Positions 1 to 7,844 of a stretch of 64,000 nucleotides of DNA are shown in pieces. Source of the stretch: Erythrobacter ramosus (GTDB taxonomy: Bacteria > Pseudomonadota > Alphaproteobacteria > Sphingomonadales > Sphingomonadaceae); the NCBI RefSeq assembly GCF_009828055.1, contig NZ_WTYB01000002.1, forward strand, positions 1,178,001 to 1,242,000. Reading direction: 5' to 3'. The position numbers were made by a program, and so were the translations under genes. The notes below the pieces were generated by a model that searched no databases, was not told the DNA's origin, and saw only the letters and a list, made by a program, of their open reading frames with translations. The stretch's first letter is position 1. Each line of letters opens with the position of its first letter.

Positions 1-1253
1 TTGGCCGAAGTGCGACGCTCCTCGTCCATCACACCGACCTTGATCGTGTGGCGGGGCAGCTTCAAAAGATCTTCAACAGCGTCGAACAGGTCGTTGGTAA
101 AGGTGCATTCTTCTGGCCCGTGCATCTTGGGCTTCACGATGTAGATCGACCCGCAGCGCGAGTTGCCGAACTTGCCGTGTCCCTCCACGTCCAGCGTGCT
201 GATCGCCGAGGTGAACACCGCGTCCATGATGCCCTCGGGGATTTCGCTGCCATCGGCGAGGCGGATCGCCGGGTTGGTCATCAGATGACCGACATTGCGC
301 ACGAACATCAGGCTGCGGCCGGAGAGGGTGTGCGTGGTACCATCGGGAGCGGTGTAGGTTTTGTCGCCTGCCAGCGTGCGGGTGAGCGTCTTGCCGCCCT
401 TTTCGAAGCTCTCCGACAGATCGCCGCGGATGATGCCGAGCCAGTTGGTATAGGCGACCAGCTTGTCGTCGGCATCGACCGCGGCGACTGAGTCTTCGCA
501 GTCGGCAATCGTGGTGAGCGCGGCTTCGACGATGATGTCAGCGATACCCGCCTTGTCAGTTGAACCCACAGGCGTGCTCGAATCGAATACAACTTCGATA
601 TGCAAGCCATTGTTCTTGAAAAGAACGCCCTTCTCCGTCTCGCCGATATACTGTGCCGCATCGGCGAGCGTCATGCCATCGCGGCCCGCCAGATCGGCCC
701 AGCTGCCCCTCGCCAAGGGGAACGCCGAATCAAGGAACTGCCGCCCACGCGCGATCACCGCCGCGCCGCGCGTCTCGTCATAGCCACCGGGCTTGGCAGG
801 TTCGGCATCTAGGGCATCGGTGCCGTAGAGCGCATCATACAGGCTCCCCCAGCGGGCATTCGCGGCATTGAGCAGGAAGCGGGCGTTGAGGATCGGCACC
901 ACCAGCTGCGGCCCCGCCATGGTGGCGATCTCGGGGTCGACGTTCTGGGTGCCGATCTGGAAGTCACTCGGCTCGGGTACGAGGTAGCCGATATCTGTGA
1001 GGAACGCCTTGTAAGCTGCTGGATCGTGTTGCTTTCCAGCACGCTCAACGTGCCAAGCGTCGATCTGCGCTTGCAAGTCCTCGCGCTTGGCCAGCAGCGC
1101 CGCGTTGCGCGGAGCGAAGTCGGCAAGCAGCGCGGCAAAGCCTTGCCAGAATGCATCCACATCGCGGCCCAGCGGCGTCAGAACCTGCGTTTCAAGGAAA
1201 TCCGCCAGCCGGGAATCTATCGCGATACCGGCGCGGTTGGTCATGTCAGTCAT
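1..1253 (-). CDS. glcB: Malate synthase G, 3' part beyond window edge
   Basis: Condenses glyoxylate with acetyl-CoA to malate in the glyoxylate bypass; cytosolic. The minus-strand frame stays open from the ATG at 1253 to the window edge, giving about 417 residues of a protein usually near 720. Visible family features include the N-terminal start MTDMTNRAGIAIDSRLADF, the stretch VPILNARFLLNAANARWGSL, and the segment ending in KPKMHGPEECTFTNDLF typical of the G isoform. The catalytic C-terminal part lies outside the window. It is divergent from the M20 hydrolase, with 124 bp between the two starts that must hold both promoters. The ATG at 1244 in the same frame is a less likely start. Confidence 0.93.
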   Translation of the reverse strand, partial: MTDMTNRAGIAIDSRLADFLETQVLTPLGRDVDAFWQGFAALLADFAPRNAALLAKREDLQAQIDAWHVERAGKQHDPAAYKAFLTDIGYLVPEPSDFQIGTQNVDPEIATMAGPQLVVPILNARFLLNAANARWGSLYDALYGTDALDAEPAKPGGYDETRGAAVIARGRQFLDSAFPLARGSWADLAGRDGMTLADAAQYIGETEKGVLFKNNGLHIEVVFDSSTPVGSTDKAGIADIIVEAALTTIADCEDSVAAVDADDKLVAYTNWLGIIRGDLSESFEKGGKTLTRTLAGDKTYTAPDGTTHTLSGRSLMFVRNVGHLMTNPAIRLADGSEIPEGIMDAVFTSAISTLDVEGHGKFGNSRCGSIYIVKPKMHGPEECTFTNDLFDAVEDLLKLPRHTIKVGVMDEERRTSA

Positions 1254-1377
1254 GCGGGTCCTCATGGGCGTTGGCTTGGCAAACATCCTGGGGAGGAGAG
1301 GACGCGCGGCCTATGGCGCAGGGGCAGCGCGATTGCAACGGGTTGGCCCCGCGCCCGCGCACGGCTAGAGGGGGGGC

Positions 1378-2574
1378 ATGAGAGAGGATGGGAACCTGAC
1401 CGCGATCGACGGCGCTGCCATGCTGGCGCAGGTCGAAGCGTGGAGCGCGATCAATACCGGCACCGCGAATCTCTCCGGGCTCGCCCAGCAGGCAGCCGCG
1501 CTGGCTCAGGCCTTTGCGGTGCTCCCCGGCACAGTAGAGCTGGTCGACCCCGCGCCTGTGACCGCCATCGCTGCGGATGGTTCTGCCGTCCAGAAGCCCC
1601 ACGGTCAGCATCTGGTGGTGCGGGTGCGGCCCCAGGCCAATCGCCGCATCCTGCTGACCGGGCATATGGACACGGTGTTTCCGGCCGATCATGCCTTTCA
1701 GCGTCTGCGCTGGCTCGACGCGGAGACGTTGAACGGGCCGGGTGTGGCTGACATGAAGGGCGGGATCGCCGTGATGCTCCACGCGCTGATGGCGTTCGAG
1801 GAGACCGCCAGCGCTTCGGGCCTCGGCTATGACGTGCTGATCAATTCCGACGAGGAAACCGGTTCGCTGGCGAGCAGCGCCCTGATCGCCGAACTGGCGG
1901 CGGGCAAGCTGGCGGCGCTGACCTATGAGCCCGCCGCCCTGCCCGATGGCACGCTGGCGCATGAGCGCGGGGGGACGGGGAACTATTCGATCACCTTCAC
2001 CGGCAAGTCCGCTCACGCCGGGCGCAACCCGCATGAAGGGCGCAACGCGGTTGTCGCGGCGGCCGATCTGATCCTGCGGCTGAAGGCGCTTGAAACGCCG
2101 GAGATCACCGTCAATCCGGCCAAGCTCGAAGGCGGGGCGGCGAACAACGTCGTGCCCGATCATGCCGTGCTGCGCTTCAACGTTCGTCCCAAGACGGTCG
2201 AGGCAGGCGCTGCGTTTGATCATGCGCTCAGTCATTTGCTGATCGACATTCAGGCCGCGCACGGCGTCGCCACCCAACGCCACGGCGGCGTCACTCGCCC
2301 ACCCAAGAAGGTGGATGCGGCTGCGCAGAAGCTGTTCGATCTGGTGCGCGCCTGCGGGGCGGAACTGGGCGAAGACATCCGCTGGCAGGCCTCTGGCGGC
2401 GTGTGTGACGGCAACAACATCGCTGCCTGCGGCGTCCCGGTGGTCGACACCATGGGCGTGCGCGGCGGTGCCATCCACAGCCCGGACGAATATCTCATCG
2501 TCCCCAGCCTCGTGTCCCGCGCGGCCCTGTCTGCCCGCGTGATCACCCGACTTGCTCAAGGAGCCCTGTCTTGA
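1378..2574 (+). CDS. M20-family metallohydrolase in the ast operon
   Basis: Zinc-dependent amidohydrolase of the ArgE/DapE/CPG2 (M20) family, 398 aa. Metal-site motifs are visible: TGHMDTVF near residue 95, GPGVADMKGG near 120, the DEETGS pair near 160, and a C-terminal AIHSPDEYL. The dimerisation-domain signature SAHAGRNPHEGRNA lies in the middle. A run of Gs (AGAGGGGGGC) just before the ATG is a plausible ribosome binding site. It is first in an operon and its stop overlaps the astA start by 4 bp, so translational coupling is likely. The family cleaves N-acyl amino acids; given astA and astB downstream, a succinyl-amino-acid deacylase role (in place of AstE) is an inference, not shown by the sequence. 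Confidence 0.85.
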   Translation: MREDGNLTAIDGAAMLAQVEAWSAINTGTANLSGLAQQAAALAQAFAVLPGTVELVDPAPVTAIAADGSAVQKPHGQHLVVRVRPQANRRILLTGHMDTVFPADHAFQRLRWLDAETLNGPGVADMKGGIAVMLHALMAFEETASASGLGYDVLINSDEETGSLASSALIAELAAGKLAALTYEPAALPDGTLAHERGGTGNYSITFTGKSAHAGRNPHEGRNAVVAAADLILRLKALETPEITVNPAKLEGGAANNVVPDHAVLRFNVRPKTVEAGAAFDHALSHLLIDIQAAHGVATQRHGGVTRPPKKVDAAAQKLFDLVRACGAELGEDIRWQASGGVCDGNNIAACGVPVVDTMGVRGGAIHSPDEYLIVPSLVSRAALSARVITRLAQGALS

Positions 2575-3587
2575 CCTTCCGTTTGCGCGCCGCGCGCTCT
2601 GCCGATCTCGAAGCGCTATACGAAATGGCCAAGCTGACGGGCGGCGGCTTCACCAACCTCCCGCCGGATCGCGCGGCGCTGAAGAACAAGCTCGAACGCG
2701 CTGAGGCATCCTTTGCCAAGGATACCGAGGCGCTGGCGGACGAGCTGTTCGTGCTGGTGCTCGAAGACGCCCGCACAGGCGCAGTGCGCGGGACATGCCA
2801 GTTGATGAGCCAGGTCGGCCAGCGCTGGCCGTTCTATTCCTACCGCCTCAACACGCTCACCCAGTATTCGCAGGAGCTCGACCGCACGGTGCGGGCCGAA
2901 CTGCTCAGCCTGGTCACCGATCTGGAAGGGTCGAGCGAGGTCGGCGGGCTGTTCCTCCACCCGAACGAACGTGCAGGCGGCCTCGGCCTGCTGCTCGCCC
3001 GCTCGCGCTATCTGTTCGTGGCCATGCACCGCCAACGCTTTGCCGACCGCATTCTGGCAGAGCTGCGCGGCATCATCGACGAGCGCGGCGGTTCGCCCTT
3101 CTGGGACGGGGTCGCGGGGCGGTTCTTCGGGATGAGCTTTCAGGACGCGGACTATTTCAACGCCATCAACGGCAACCAGTTCATCGCCGACCTGATGCCC
3201 AAGCATCCGGTCTATATCGCCATGCTGAACGATGACGCGCGCAGCGTCATCGGCGTCCCCCACCCCACCGGCCGCGCGGCGATGCGGATGCTGGAGGACG
3301 AAGGCTTCCGCGCCGAGGGCTATGTCGACATCTTCGACGGCGGGCCGACGATGGTCGCGCGCACCGACAGCGTCACCAGCGTCAAGAACAGCTCCTTGCG
3401 CACAGTCACCGCAATGTCTGTGGCCGAAGGTGAGCGCGCGATTCTGGCGACCGGGCGGCTCGGCACTTTCCGGGCGTGCTTCGGTGCGAGAGTCTTGGAC
3501 GAGGACGGCGGCATCGCCATCGATTCCGCCAGCGCCGATCTGCTCGATGTGTGCGAAGGCGACATGGTGTGGAGCGTGGCACGATGA
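2571..3587 (+). CDS. astA: Arginine N-succinyltransferase
   Basis: First step of the AST arginine catabolic pathway: succinyl-CoA plus L-arginine gives N2-succinylarginine. The 338 aa match the usual length of about 340. N-terminal RAARSADLEALYEMAKLTGGG and the later segment EVGGLFLHPNERAGGLGLLLA are characteristic of the family (GNAT-like fold). The start is an unusual TTG at 2571, overlapping the preceding stop as TTGA; no better in-frame ATG exists near it and the family N-terminus begins here. The stop overlaps the astB start by 4 bp. astC, astD and astE are not in this window. Confidence 0.93.
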   Translation: MTFRLRAARSADLEALYEMAKLTGGGFTNLPPDRAALKNKLERAEASFAKDTEALADELFVLVLEDARTGAVRGTCQLMSQVGQRWPFYSYRLNTLTQYSQELDRTVRAELLSLVTDLEGSSEVGGLFLHPNERAGGLGLLLARSRYLFVAMHRQRFADRILAELRGIIDERGGSPFWDGVAGRFFGMSFQDADYFNAINGNQFIADLMPKHPVYIAMLNDDARSVIGVPHPTGRAAMRMLEDEGFRAEGYVDIFDGGPTMVARTDSVTSVKNSSLRTVTAMSVAEGERAILATGRLGTFRACFGARVLDEDGGIAIDSASADLLDVCEGDMVWSVAR

Positions 3588-4834
3588 GCCTGACCGAAAT
3601 CAATTTCGACGGGATCGTCGGACCCTCGCACAATTATGCGGGCCTCAGCCTCGGCAATATCGCCAGCGCGAACAATGCGGGTGATCCGTCCTTCCCGCGC
3701 GCGGCTGCGCTTCAGGGTGTGGCGAAGATGCGCGGCAATCTGGCGAGGCTTGGCGTGCAGGGCTTCCTGTTGCCGCTGCCCCGCCCCAATCACGGCCTGC
3801 TCGACGCGCTGGCATTGGACGACACCACTCCGCCGCAGCTGCGCGCCGCCGCTTGGTCTGCTTCGTCGATGTGGACCGCCAACGCCGCGACTGTCAGCCC
3901 CGCACCGGACACCGCCGACGGGCGCTGCCATCTGACGCCCGCCAACCTCGTCACCATGCTGCACCGCGCGCAGGAATGGCCCGATACCAAGCGTCAGCTT
4001 GCGGTCGCTTTCGGCGACACCCGTCACTTCGCGATTCACGACGCGGTGCCGCCGACCTTCGGCGATGAGGGCGCGGCCAACCATATGCGGCTGTGTGAAA
4101 GTCACGATGCCCCCGGCGTCGAGGTGTTCGTCTATGGCAAGACCGGCGGTCGCTTCCCCGCGCGCCAGCACGAACAGGCCAGCCGCATCGTCGCCCGCCG
4201 CCACGGCCTCGATCCGGCGCGCACCGTGTTTATCGAGCAGAACCCAGATGCCATTGCAGCGGGCGCTTTCCACAATGATGTCGTCGCGGTTGCCAATAGC
4301 CGCGTGCTGTTCACCCATGACGAGGCCTTCGCCGACCAGCAAGGCGCATATGACGCGATCCGCGCCGCGTTCCCGGCGCTCGAAGTGGTCGAGGTGCCTA
4401 CCAGCGCCGTCACCTTGCAGGAGGCGATCCGCACCTATCTGTTCAACGCTCAGCTGCTTACCCTGCCTGACGGCAGCATGGCGCTGATCGTGCCCGAGGA
4501 ATGCCGCGAGAGCCCGAGCGTGTGGGGATGGGTCGAAACCATGCTCACCGGAAACGGCCCGATCCGCCACGTCATCCCCGTCGATGTGCGACAATCAATG
4601 GCGAACGGTGGCGGTCCGGCGTGCCTGCGCCTGCGCGTGGTGTGCGATCCGGCAACGGTCGATCCGCGCTTCCTGCTCGATGAAGCCAAGGCCGACTTGA
4701 TCGAAAGCGTCATCGCCCGCACCTGGCCCGAACAGATCGACCCGTCCGATCTTGGGTCAGACAATCTGGCGGCCAGCGTGATTGCCGCACGGCTGGCCTT
4801 GCTGGATGCGCTCGATCTGGCACAGCTTGGTTAA
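3584..4834 (+). CDS. astB: N-succinylarginine dihydrolase
   Basis: Hydrolyses N2-succinylarginine to N2-succinylornithine, CO2 and ammonia, the second step of the AST pathway. The ATG at 3584 gives 416 aa; a longer frame exists upstream but the coupled ATGA overlap with astA and the family N-terminus MSLTEINFDGIVGPSHNYAG fix this start. Family hallmarks are GPSHNYAGLSLGN, the His-containing FHNDVVAVANSR, and the C-terminal GGGPACLRLRV with the catalytic Cys. The third gene of the M20-astA-astB operon; no gene follows closely on the same strand apart from the small membrane protein 92 bp downstream. Confidence 0.95.
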   Translation: MSLTEINFDGIVGPSHNYAGLSLGNIASANNAGDPSFPRAAALQGVAKMRGNLARLGVQGFLLPLPRPNHGLLDALALDDTTPPQLRAAAWSASSMWTANAATVSPAPDTADGRCHLTPANLVTMLHRAQEWPDTKRQLAVAFGDTRHFAIHDAVPPTFGDEGAANHMRLCESHDAPGVEVFVYGKTGGRFPARQHEQASRIVARRHGLDPARTVFIEQNPDAIAAGAFHNDVVAVANSRVLFTHDEAFADQQGAYDAIRAAFPALEVVEVPTSAVTLQEAIRTYLFNAQLLTLPDGSMALIVPEECRESPSVWGWVETMLTGNGPIRHVIPVDVRQSMANGGGPACLRLRVVCDPATVDPRFLLDEAKADLIESVIARTWPEQIDPSDLGSDNLAASVIAARLALLDALDLAQLG

Positions 4835-4926
4835 CGCATTTGGTGGGAAGGCGCTCCGAGCGTAAGGTTATCCCAACGTTAAAGCGACTCAGGCGCAGCC
4901 CGGTCGCAGAACAATCGGGAGACGCC

Positions 4927-5178
4927 ATGCTGCGCAAGCTCGGAAGGCTGTTTGTGATCAAGAATCGCTTTGAGGCGTTTCTGATCATCTACGCGCTTGC
5001 GCTGGGCTCGAGCGCGCGGGGCATGGTCTATCTCCATGAATATCCCGGCTTTGGCGGCAAACTGCTGTTTCTGGCAACCACCGGCGCGGTGTTCCTCGCC
5101 GGCGCGAAGATCCTCGACTGCATCAAGCTGGAAAAGGAAGTGGCCGCGCTGCGCGGCGAGATCGCGCGCCCGGATTGA
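4927..5178 (+). CDS. Small membrane protein, function unknown
   Basis: 83-aa protein starting MLRKLGRLFVIKNRFEAF. Two hydrophobic segments are visible: residues about 19-33 (LIIYALALGSSARGM) and about 43-62 (LLFLATTGAVFLAGAKIL), followed by a short charged helix (KLEKEVAALRGEIARPD) that could form a coiled coil. A GGGAG sequence about 7 bp before the ATG is a good ribosome binding site, and this start is preferred over an in-frame ATG at 4840 that lacks one. I do not recognise a characterised family; similar short membrane proteins are commonly listed as hypothetical in sphingomonads. Not obviously linked to astB upstream. Confidence 0.65.
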   Translation: MLRKLGRLFVIKNRFEAFLIIYALALGSSARGMVYLHEYPGFGGKLLFLATTGAVFLAGAKILDCIKLEKEVAALRGEIARPD

Positions 5179-5277
5179 GGTGCGCCTTCAGGCTGGCTGT
5201 GCCCTTTCCTCCGCCTGATCACAAGCGAATGGCCGCTAAGCGAGAGCGGCGGCAGATTGGGTCTAAAGGATAAAGGT

Positions 5278-5628
5278 GGGGGTTTCTGTTGCTACGTACC
5301 CCCGGACGCCCGGTATCCGATTCTGTTGCCCGGTTCGGTCCAACCGCGCTTTTTAGCCTAGTAAAAGAAGGGCGTTAGCCCATCAATTACGCAGCGATTG
5401 CGAGTGCTTCGTTATCGTTGGCACTTATGGTTTTTGAGCCTTATGCGGGTTACTCAGCCCGGGCAAAAACTACGCTTTTCAACACACGTCGATCCTGGTT
5501 CGGCCCCATCAGGAGTTGTGGTCAGTCATTTCTGACCGCCGCTTCTGGTGGAGCCGCCGGGTACTGCCCCCGGGTCCGTTGCATCTATTGTACGCAGCCA
5601 TTTATCGCCATATCCGGTCGAAACCGGC
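5278..5628 (-). ncRNA. ssrA: Two-piece (circularly permuted) tmRNA
   Basis: Rescues stalled ribosomes by trans-translation with SmpB. On the minus strand the acceptor piece comes first (about 5628 to 5546): its end carries a T-arm CCGGG-GGCAGTA-CCCGG and encoded CCA at 5548-5546. A 38-nt intervening segment (5545-5508) with a GGTCAG/CTGACC hairpin follows. The coding piece then begins GGGGCCGAACCAGGATCGAC at 5507. GGGGCCG at 5507-5501 pairs with CGGCTCC at 5556-5550 in a 7-bp acceptor stem (one G-U). The tag frame lies at 5422-5387. The far end is placed at a GGGGG/CCCCC hairpin (5303-5278). This permuted order is the known alphaproteobacterial form; the outer ends are estimates. Confidence 0.93.
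5387..5422 (-). other. ssrA: tmRNA tag-peptide reading frame
   Basis: Resume codon GCC at 5422-5420 followed by ten codons and TAA at 5389-5387. It encodes ANDNEALAIAA, to which the tmRNA-borne alanine is added in front. The ending in hydrophobic-Ala-Ala is the degron read by ClpXP, and ANDN at the start is typical of proteobacterial tags (E. coli: ANDENYALAA). It is too short to appear as a protein gene and is not a free-standing CDS. Confidence 0.93.
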
Positions 5629-5634
5629 ACGGCC

Positions 5635-5662
5635 GATATAGCGCGGCAATCCTGAATGTGAA
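5635..5662 (-). promoter_or_regulatory. Candidate sigma70-type promoter of ssrA
   Basis: On the minus strand TTCACA (5662-5657) and TATATC (5640-5635) are separated by 16 bp, resembling -35 and -10 hexamers. The predicted start near 5628 coincides with the first hairpin (CCGG-TTTCGA-CCGG) of the acceptor piece. No experimental support; the -35 match is partial. Confidence 0.45.
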
Positions 5663-5682
5663 GTGGATGAGCTTTTGTTTGT

Positions 5683-5804
5683 GCGCGCCCCTCCGGGCGC
5701 GCGTATCCTCGCTCACACGGCCTGAAGGCCGCGTCGCTGCGGGCGGGCGGTCGCCCTTGCGGCCCTCCAGGCCGACCGGAGACTGACCGACCGCCCCCGT
5801 TTTT
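5683..5804. terminator. Cluster of GC-rich hairpins between ssrA and mscL
   Basis: Three inverted repeats follow one another: GCGCGCCC/GGGCGCGC (5683-5702), CGGCCT/AGGCCG around 5718-5731, and GGGCGGTCG (5745-5753) pairing with CGACCGCCC (5788-5796). The last is followed on the plus strand by CCGTTTTTA, so it looks like an intrinsic terminator for plus-strand transcripts; on the minus strand it may simply slow mscL transcription before the ssrA promoter. No protein gene is supported here. Confidence 0.4.
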
Positions 5805-6225
5805 ACTTCCTTAGCGCGTCCCGAATCTCGGCCAGCAGCTCGATCTCAGTCGGGCCGGCGGGTGCGGCTTCCTCTTCCTTCTTCGCGAATTGCGCCGTCA
5901 CTTTGCTCACGTAACGCACCATCAGGAAAATAATGAAGGCGAGGATCAGGAAGTTGATGATCACCGATACAAACGCGCCCAGCCCCAGCACATTTGCCCC
6001 GGCCTCGCGCGCCGCTGCGAGCGGCGTGCCCGGTGCAACCTCGCCCGACAGGACAAGGTAACGGTCGGAAAAGTCGATGTTACCAAAAATCGCGCCTACG
6101 ATCGGCATGATGATTTCGTCGGTCAGCGACTTGACGATGGCCCCGAACGCCGCGCCAATGATGACCCCGACGGCGAGGTCGATGACATTGCCCTTGGCGA
6201 TGAATGCCTTGAATTCCGACAGCAT
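5803..6225 (-). CDS. mscL: Large-conductance mechanosensitive channel
   Basis: Inner-membrane homopentameric channel that opens under membrane tension to release solutes during hypo-osmotic shock. 140 aa, the normal length. The N-terminal amphipathic start [20 protein letters not shown] leads into TM1 (about residues 15-45, with [20 protein letters not shown]). TM2 is around residues 80-105 ([20 protein letters not shown]), and the charged C-terminal helix ends [16 protein letters not shown] monocistronic gene; the sequence upstream (AAAGGGGATCACC) gives a good ribosome binding site. Confidence 0.97.
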   Translation of the reverse strand: MLSEFKAFIAKGNVIDLAVGVIIGAAFGAIVKSLTDEIIMPIVGAIFGNIDFSDRYLVLSGEVAPGTPLAAAREAGANVLGLGAFVSVIINFLILAFIIFLMVRYVSKVTAQFAKKEEEAAPAGPTEIELLAEIRDALRK

Positions 6226-6393
6226 GGTGATCCCCTTTATGCTTGGCCTTTACCATGTTCTGGCACTCACATCTGCGCCTGCCAAGCCGCGCGCGCTGCC
6301 CGTCCACCGCTTGAACCAGCCAAGTGGTGTGCTATATCCACAATACAGGAACACGCTGCCGGGTCCGCCCGTGCGTTGAGGAGGGATCGACCT

Positions 6394-6996
6394 ATGCAAA
6401 TTTCCACCATGCTGCGCGGCGCTTTTGCAGCCGTGGCGGCGCTGAGCCTTGCCGCTTGCGGGATCAACTCAGTGCCGACCGCCGAGGAAGAGGCGAAGGC
6501 CAAGTGGGCCGATGTCGAAGCGCAGTTCCAGCGCCGCGCCAACCTCATCCCCAACCTTGCCGAAGTGACCAAGGGTGCGGGCGAGAACGAGCGCACGATC
6601 CTGACGCAGGTGACCGAAGCCCGCGCCAAGGCGACCAGCGTCAATATCACCGGCGATGATCTCAATGATCCCGCCAAGATGGAACAGTTCGCCGCCGCGC
6701 AAAGCCAGCTCGGCGCCGGGATCGGCCGCCTGCTTGCCAGCGTCGAGGCCTACCCGACCATCCAGTCGAACCAGAACTACCTTGCGCTGCAAAGCCAGCT
6801 TGAAGGCACCGAGAACCGCATCGCTGTCGCCATCCGCGACTATAACGAGGCGGTGCGCAAGTATAACACCACGATCCGCACCTTCCCGGATTCGATCGGC
6901 GCGAACATCATCCACGGCGCCGAACCGATGGTGCCTTACAAGGCCGTGACGGCGGGCGCTGAAGCCGCACCGCAGCTCGATATGACGAGTAACTGA
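6394..6996 (+). CDS. LemA family lipoprotein-like protein
   Basis: 200 aa. The N-terminus is a signal peptide ending in LSLAACG, a lipobox, so a membrane-anchored lipoprotein is likely. The LemA domain follows, rich in helices, with the family motif ANLIPNLAEVTKGAGENE near residue 50 and NYLALQSQLEGTENRIAVA near 135. GAGGAGGGA 8 bp before the ATG at 6394 is a strong ribosome binding site and rejects the longer upstream frame. It is followed after 5 bp by two TPM-domain genes, a frequent lemA neighbourhood. The biochemical role of LemA proteins is not established. Confidence 0.9.
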   Translation: MQISTMLRGAFAAVAALSLAACGINSVPTAEEEAKAKWADVEAQFQRRANLIPNLAEVTKGAGENERTILTQVTEARAKATSVNITGDDLNDPAKMEQFAAAQSQLGAGIGRLLASVEAYPTIQSNQNYLALQSQLEGTENRIAVAIRDYNEAVRKYNTTIRTFPDSIGANIIHGAEPMVPYKAVTAGAEAAPQLDMTSN

Positions 6997-7001
6997 GCGG
7001 C

Positions 7002-7841
7002 GTGATCCGGCTGCTTCTCATTCTGCTCGCGCTGGCGGGGACGCTGTTCGCGTCTCCGATTGCGGCGCAGCCGAAGCTTCCCGAACTCTCGGGCCGCGTG
7101 GTCGACAATGCCGACATTCTCAGCCCCGAAGTCGAAGCGCGGCTGACCGCCAAGCTTGAGGCGCTGGAAACGCAATCGCAGCGGCAGTTGGTTGTAACCA
7201 CGATCCCTGATCTGCAAGGCTACGACATCTCCGACTACGGCTACCAGTTGGGCCGCGCCTGGGGCCTTGGCGACAAGGAGCGTAATGATGGCGCGCTGCT
7301 GATCGTCGCGCCGAATGATCGCAAGGTGCGGATCGAGGTCGGTTATGGCCTCGAAGGCTATCTCACCGACGCGTTGTCCTCGCTGATCATCCAGAACCAG
7401 ATATTGCCCGCCTTTCGCGACGGCGATTTTCCCGGCGGGATCGAAGCGGGCACCGATGCGATCATCGCTCAGCTGCAATTGCCACCAGAGGAGGCCGCCA
7501 AGGTCGCCTCAGATGCCAGCACCGCGCGTGAAAGCGATGGCGGCTTTCCGATCGGCGTGCTGATCTGGCTCGCTTTCATGTTCTTCTTCTTCGTCCTCCC
7601 GATCCTCGCCGGGCGCGGGCGGCGGCGTAAGTACCGCTCCAAGGGTGACGGCCCGTGGGGCAGTCGCGGTCTCGGAGACACAGCGCGCGACGTTATCCTG
7701 TGGGAAGTCGGCAGTGCGATTGCGCGCGGCATGATCTCGGGTGGCGGCGGTCGTGGCGGCGGTGGCGGATTTGGTGGCGGCGGCGGTTTTTCAGGTGGCG
7801 GCGGCTCGTTCGGGGGCGGCGGCGCCTCGGGAGGATGGTAA
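7002..7841 (+). CDS. TPM-domain protein (YgcG family), Gly-rich tail
   Basis: 279 aa starting at GTG 7002. A signal peptide (MIRLLLILLALAGTLFASPIAAQ) is followed by a TPM domain with GRVVDNADILSPEVEARLTA and the motif KVRIEVGYGLEGYLTDA. A single membrane segment (about residues 186-203, GVLIWLAFMFFFFVLPI) follows, then a basic patch and an extreme Gly/Ser-rich C-terminus (about residues 246-278). This is the classical layout of YgcG-type proteins, with the TPM domain exported. Lies 5 bp after the lemA-like gene and 3 bp before a second TPM gene, so the three are probably co-expressed. TPM proteins elsewhere have been linked to phosphatase activity or photosystem repair; the role here is unknown. 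Confidence 0.88.
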   Translation: MIRLLLILLALAGTLFASPIAAQPKLPELSGRVVDNADILSPEVEARLTAKLEALETQSQRQLVVTTIPDLQGYDISDYGYQLGRAWGLGDKERNDGALLIVAPNDRKVRIEVGYGLEGYLTDALSSLIIQNQILPAFRDGDFPGGIEAGTDAIIAQLQLPPEEAAKVASDASTARESDGGFPIGVLIWLAFMFFFFVLPILAGRGRRRKYRSKGDGPWGSRGLGDTARDVILWEVGSAIARGMISGGGGRGGGGGFGGGGGFSGGGGSFGGGGASGGW

Positions 7842-7844
7842 GCT

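Noticed and set aside
1246..2559. 437-codon minus-strand frame opposite the M20 hydrolase
   Set aside because: Antisense to a gene with complete M20 metal-site motifs; no independent support.
5418..5786. 122-codon plus-strand frame over the ssrA region
   Set aside because: Entirely opposite the tmRNA gene and GC hairpins; no ribosome binding site or family resemblance.
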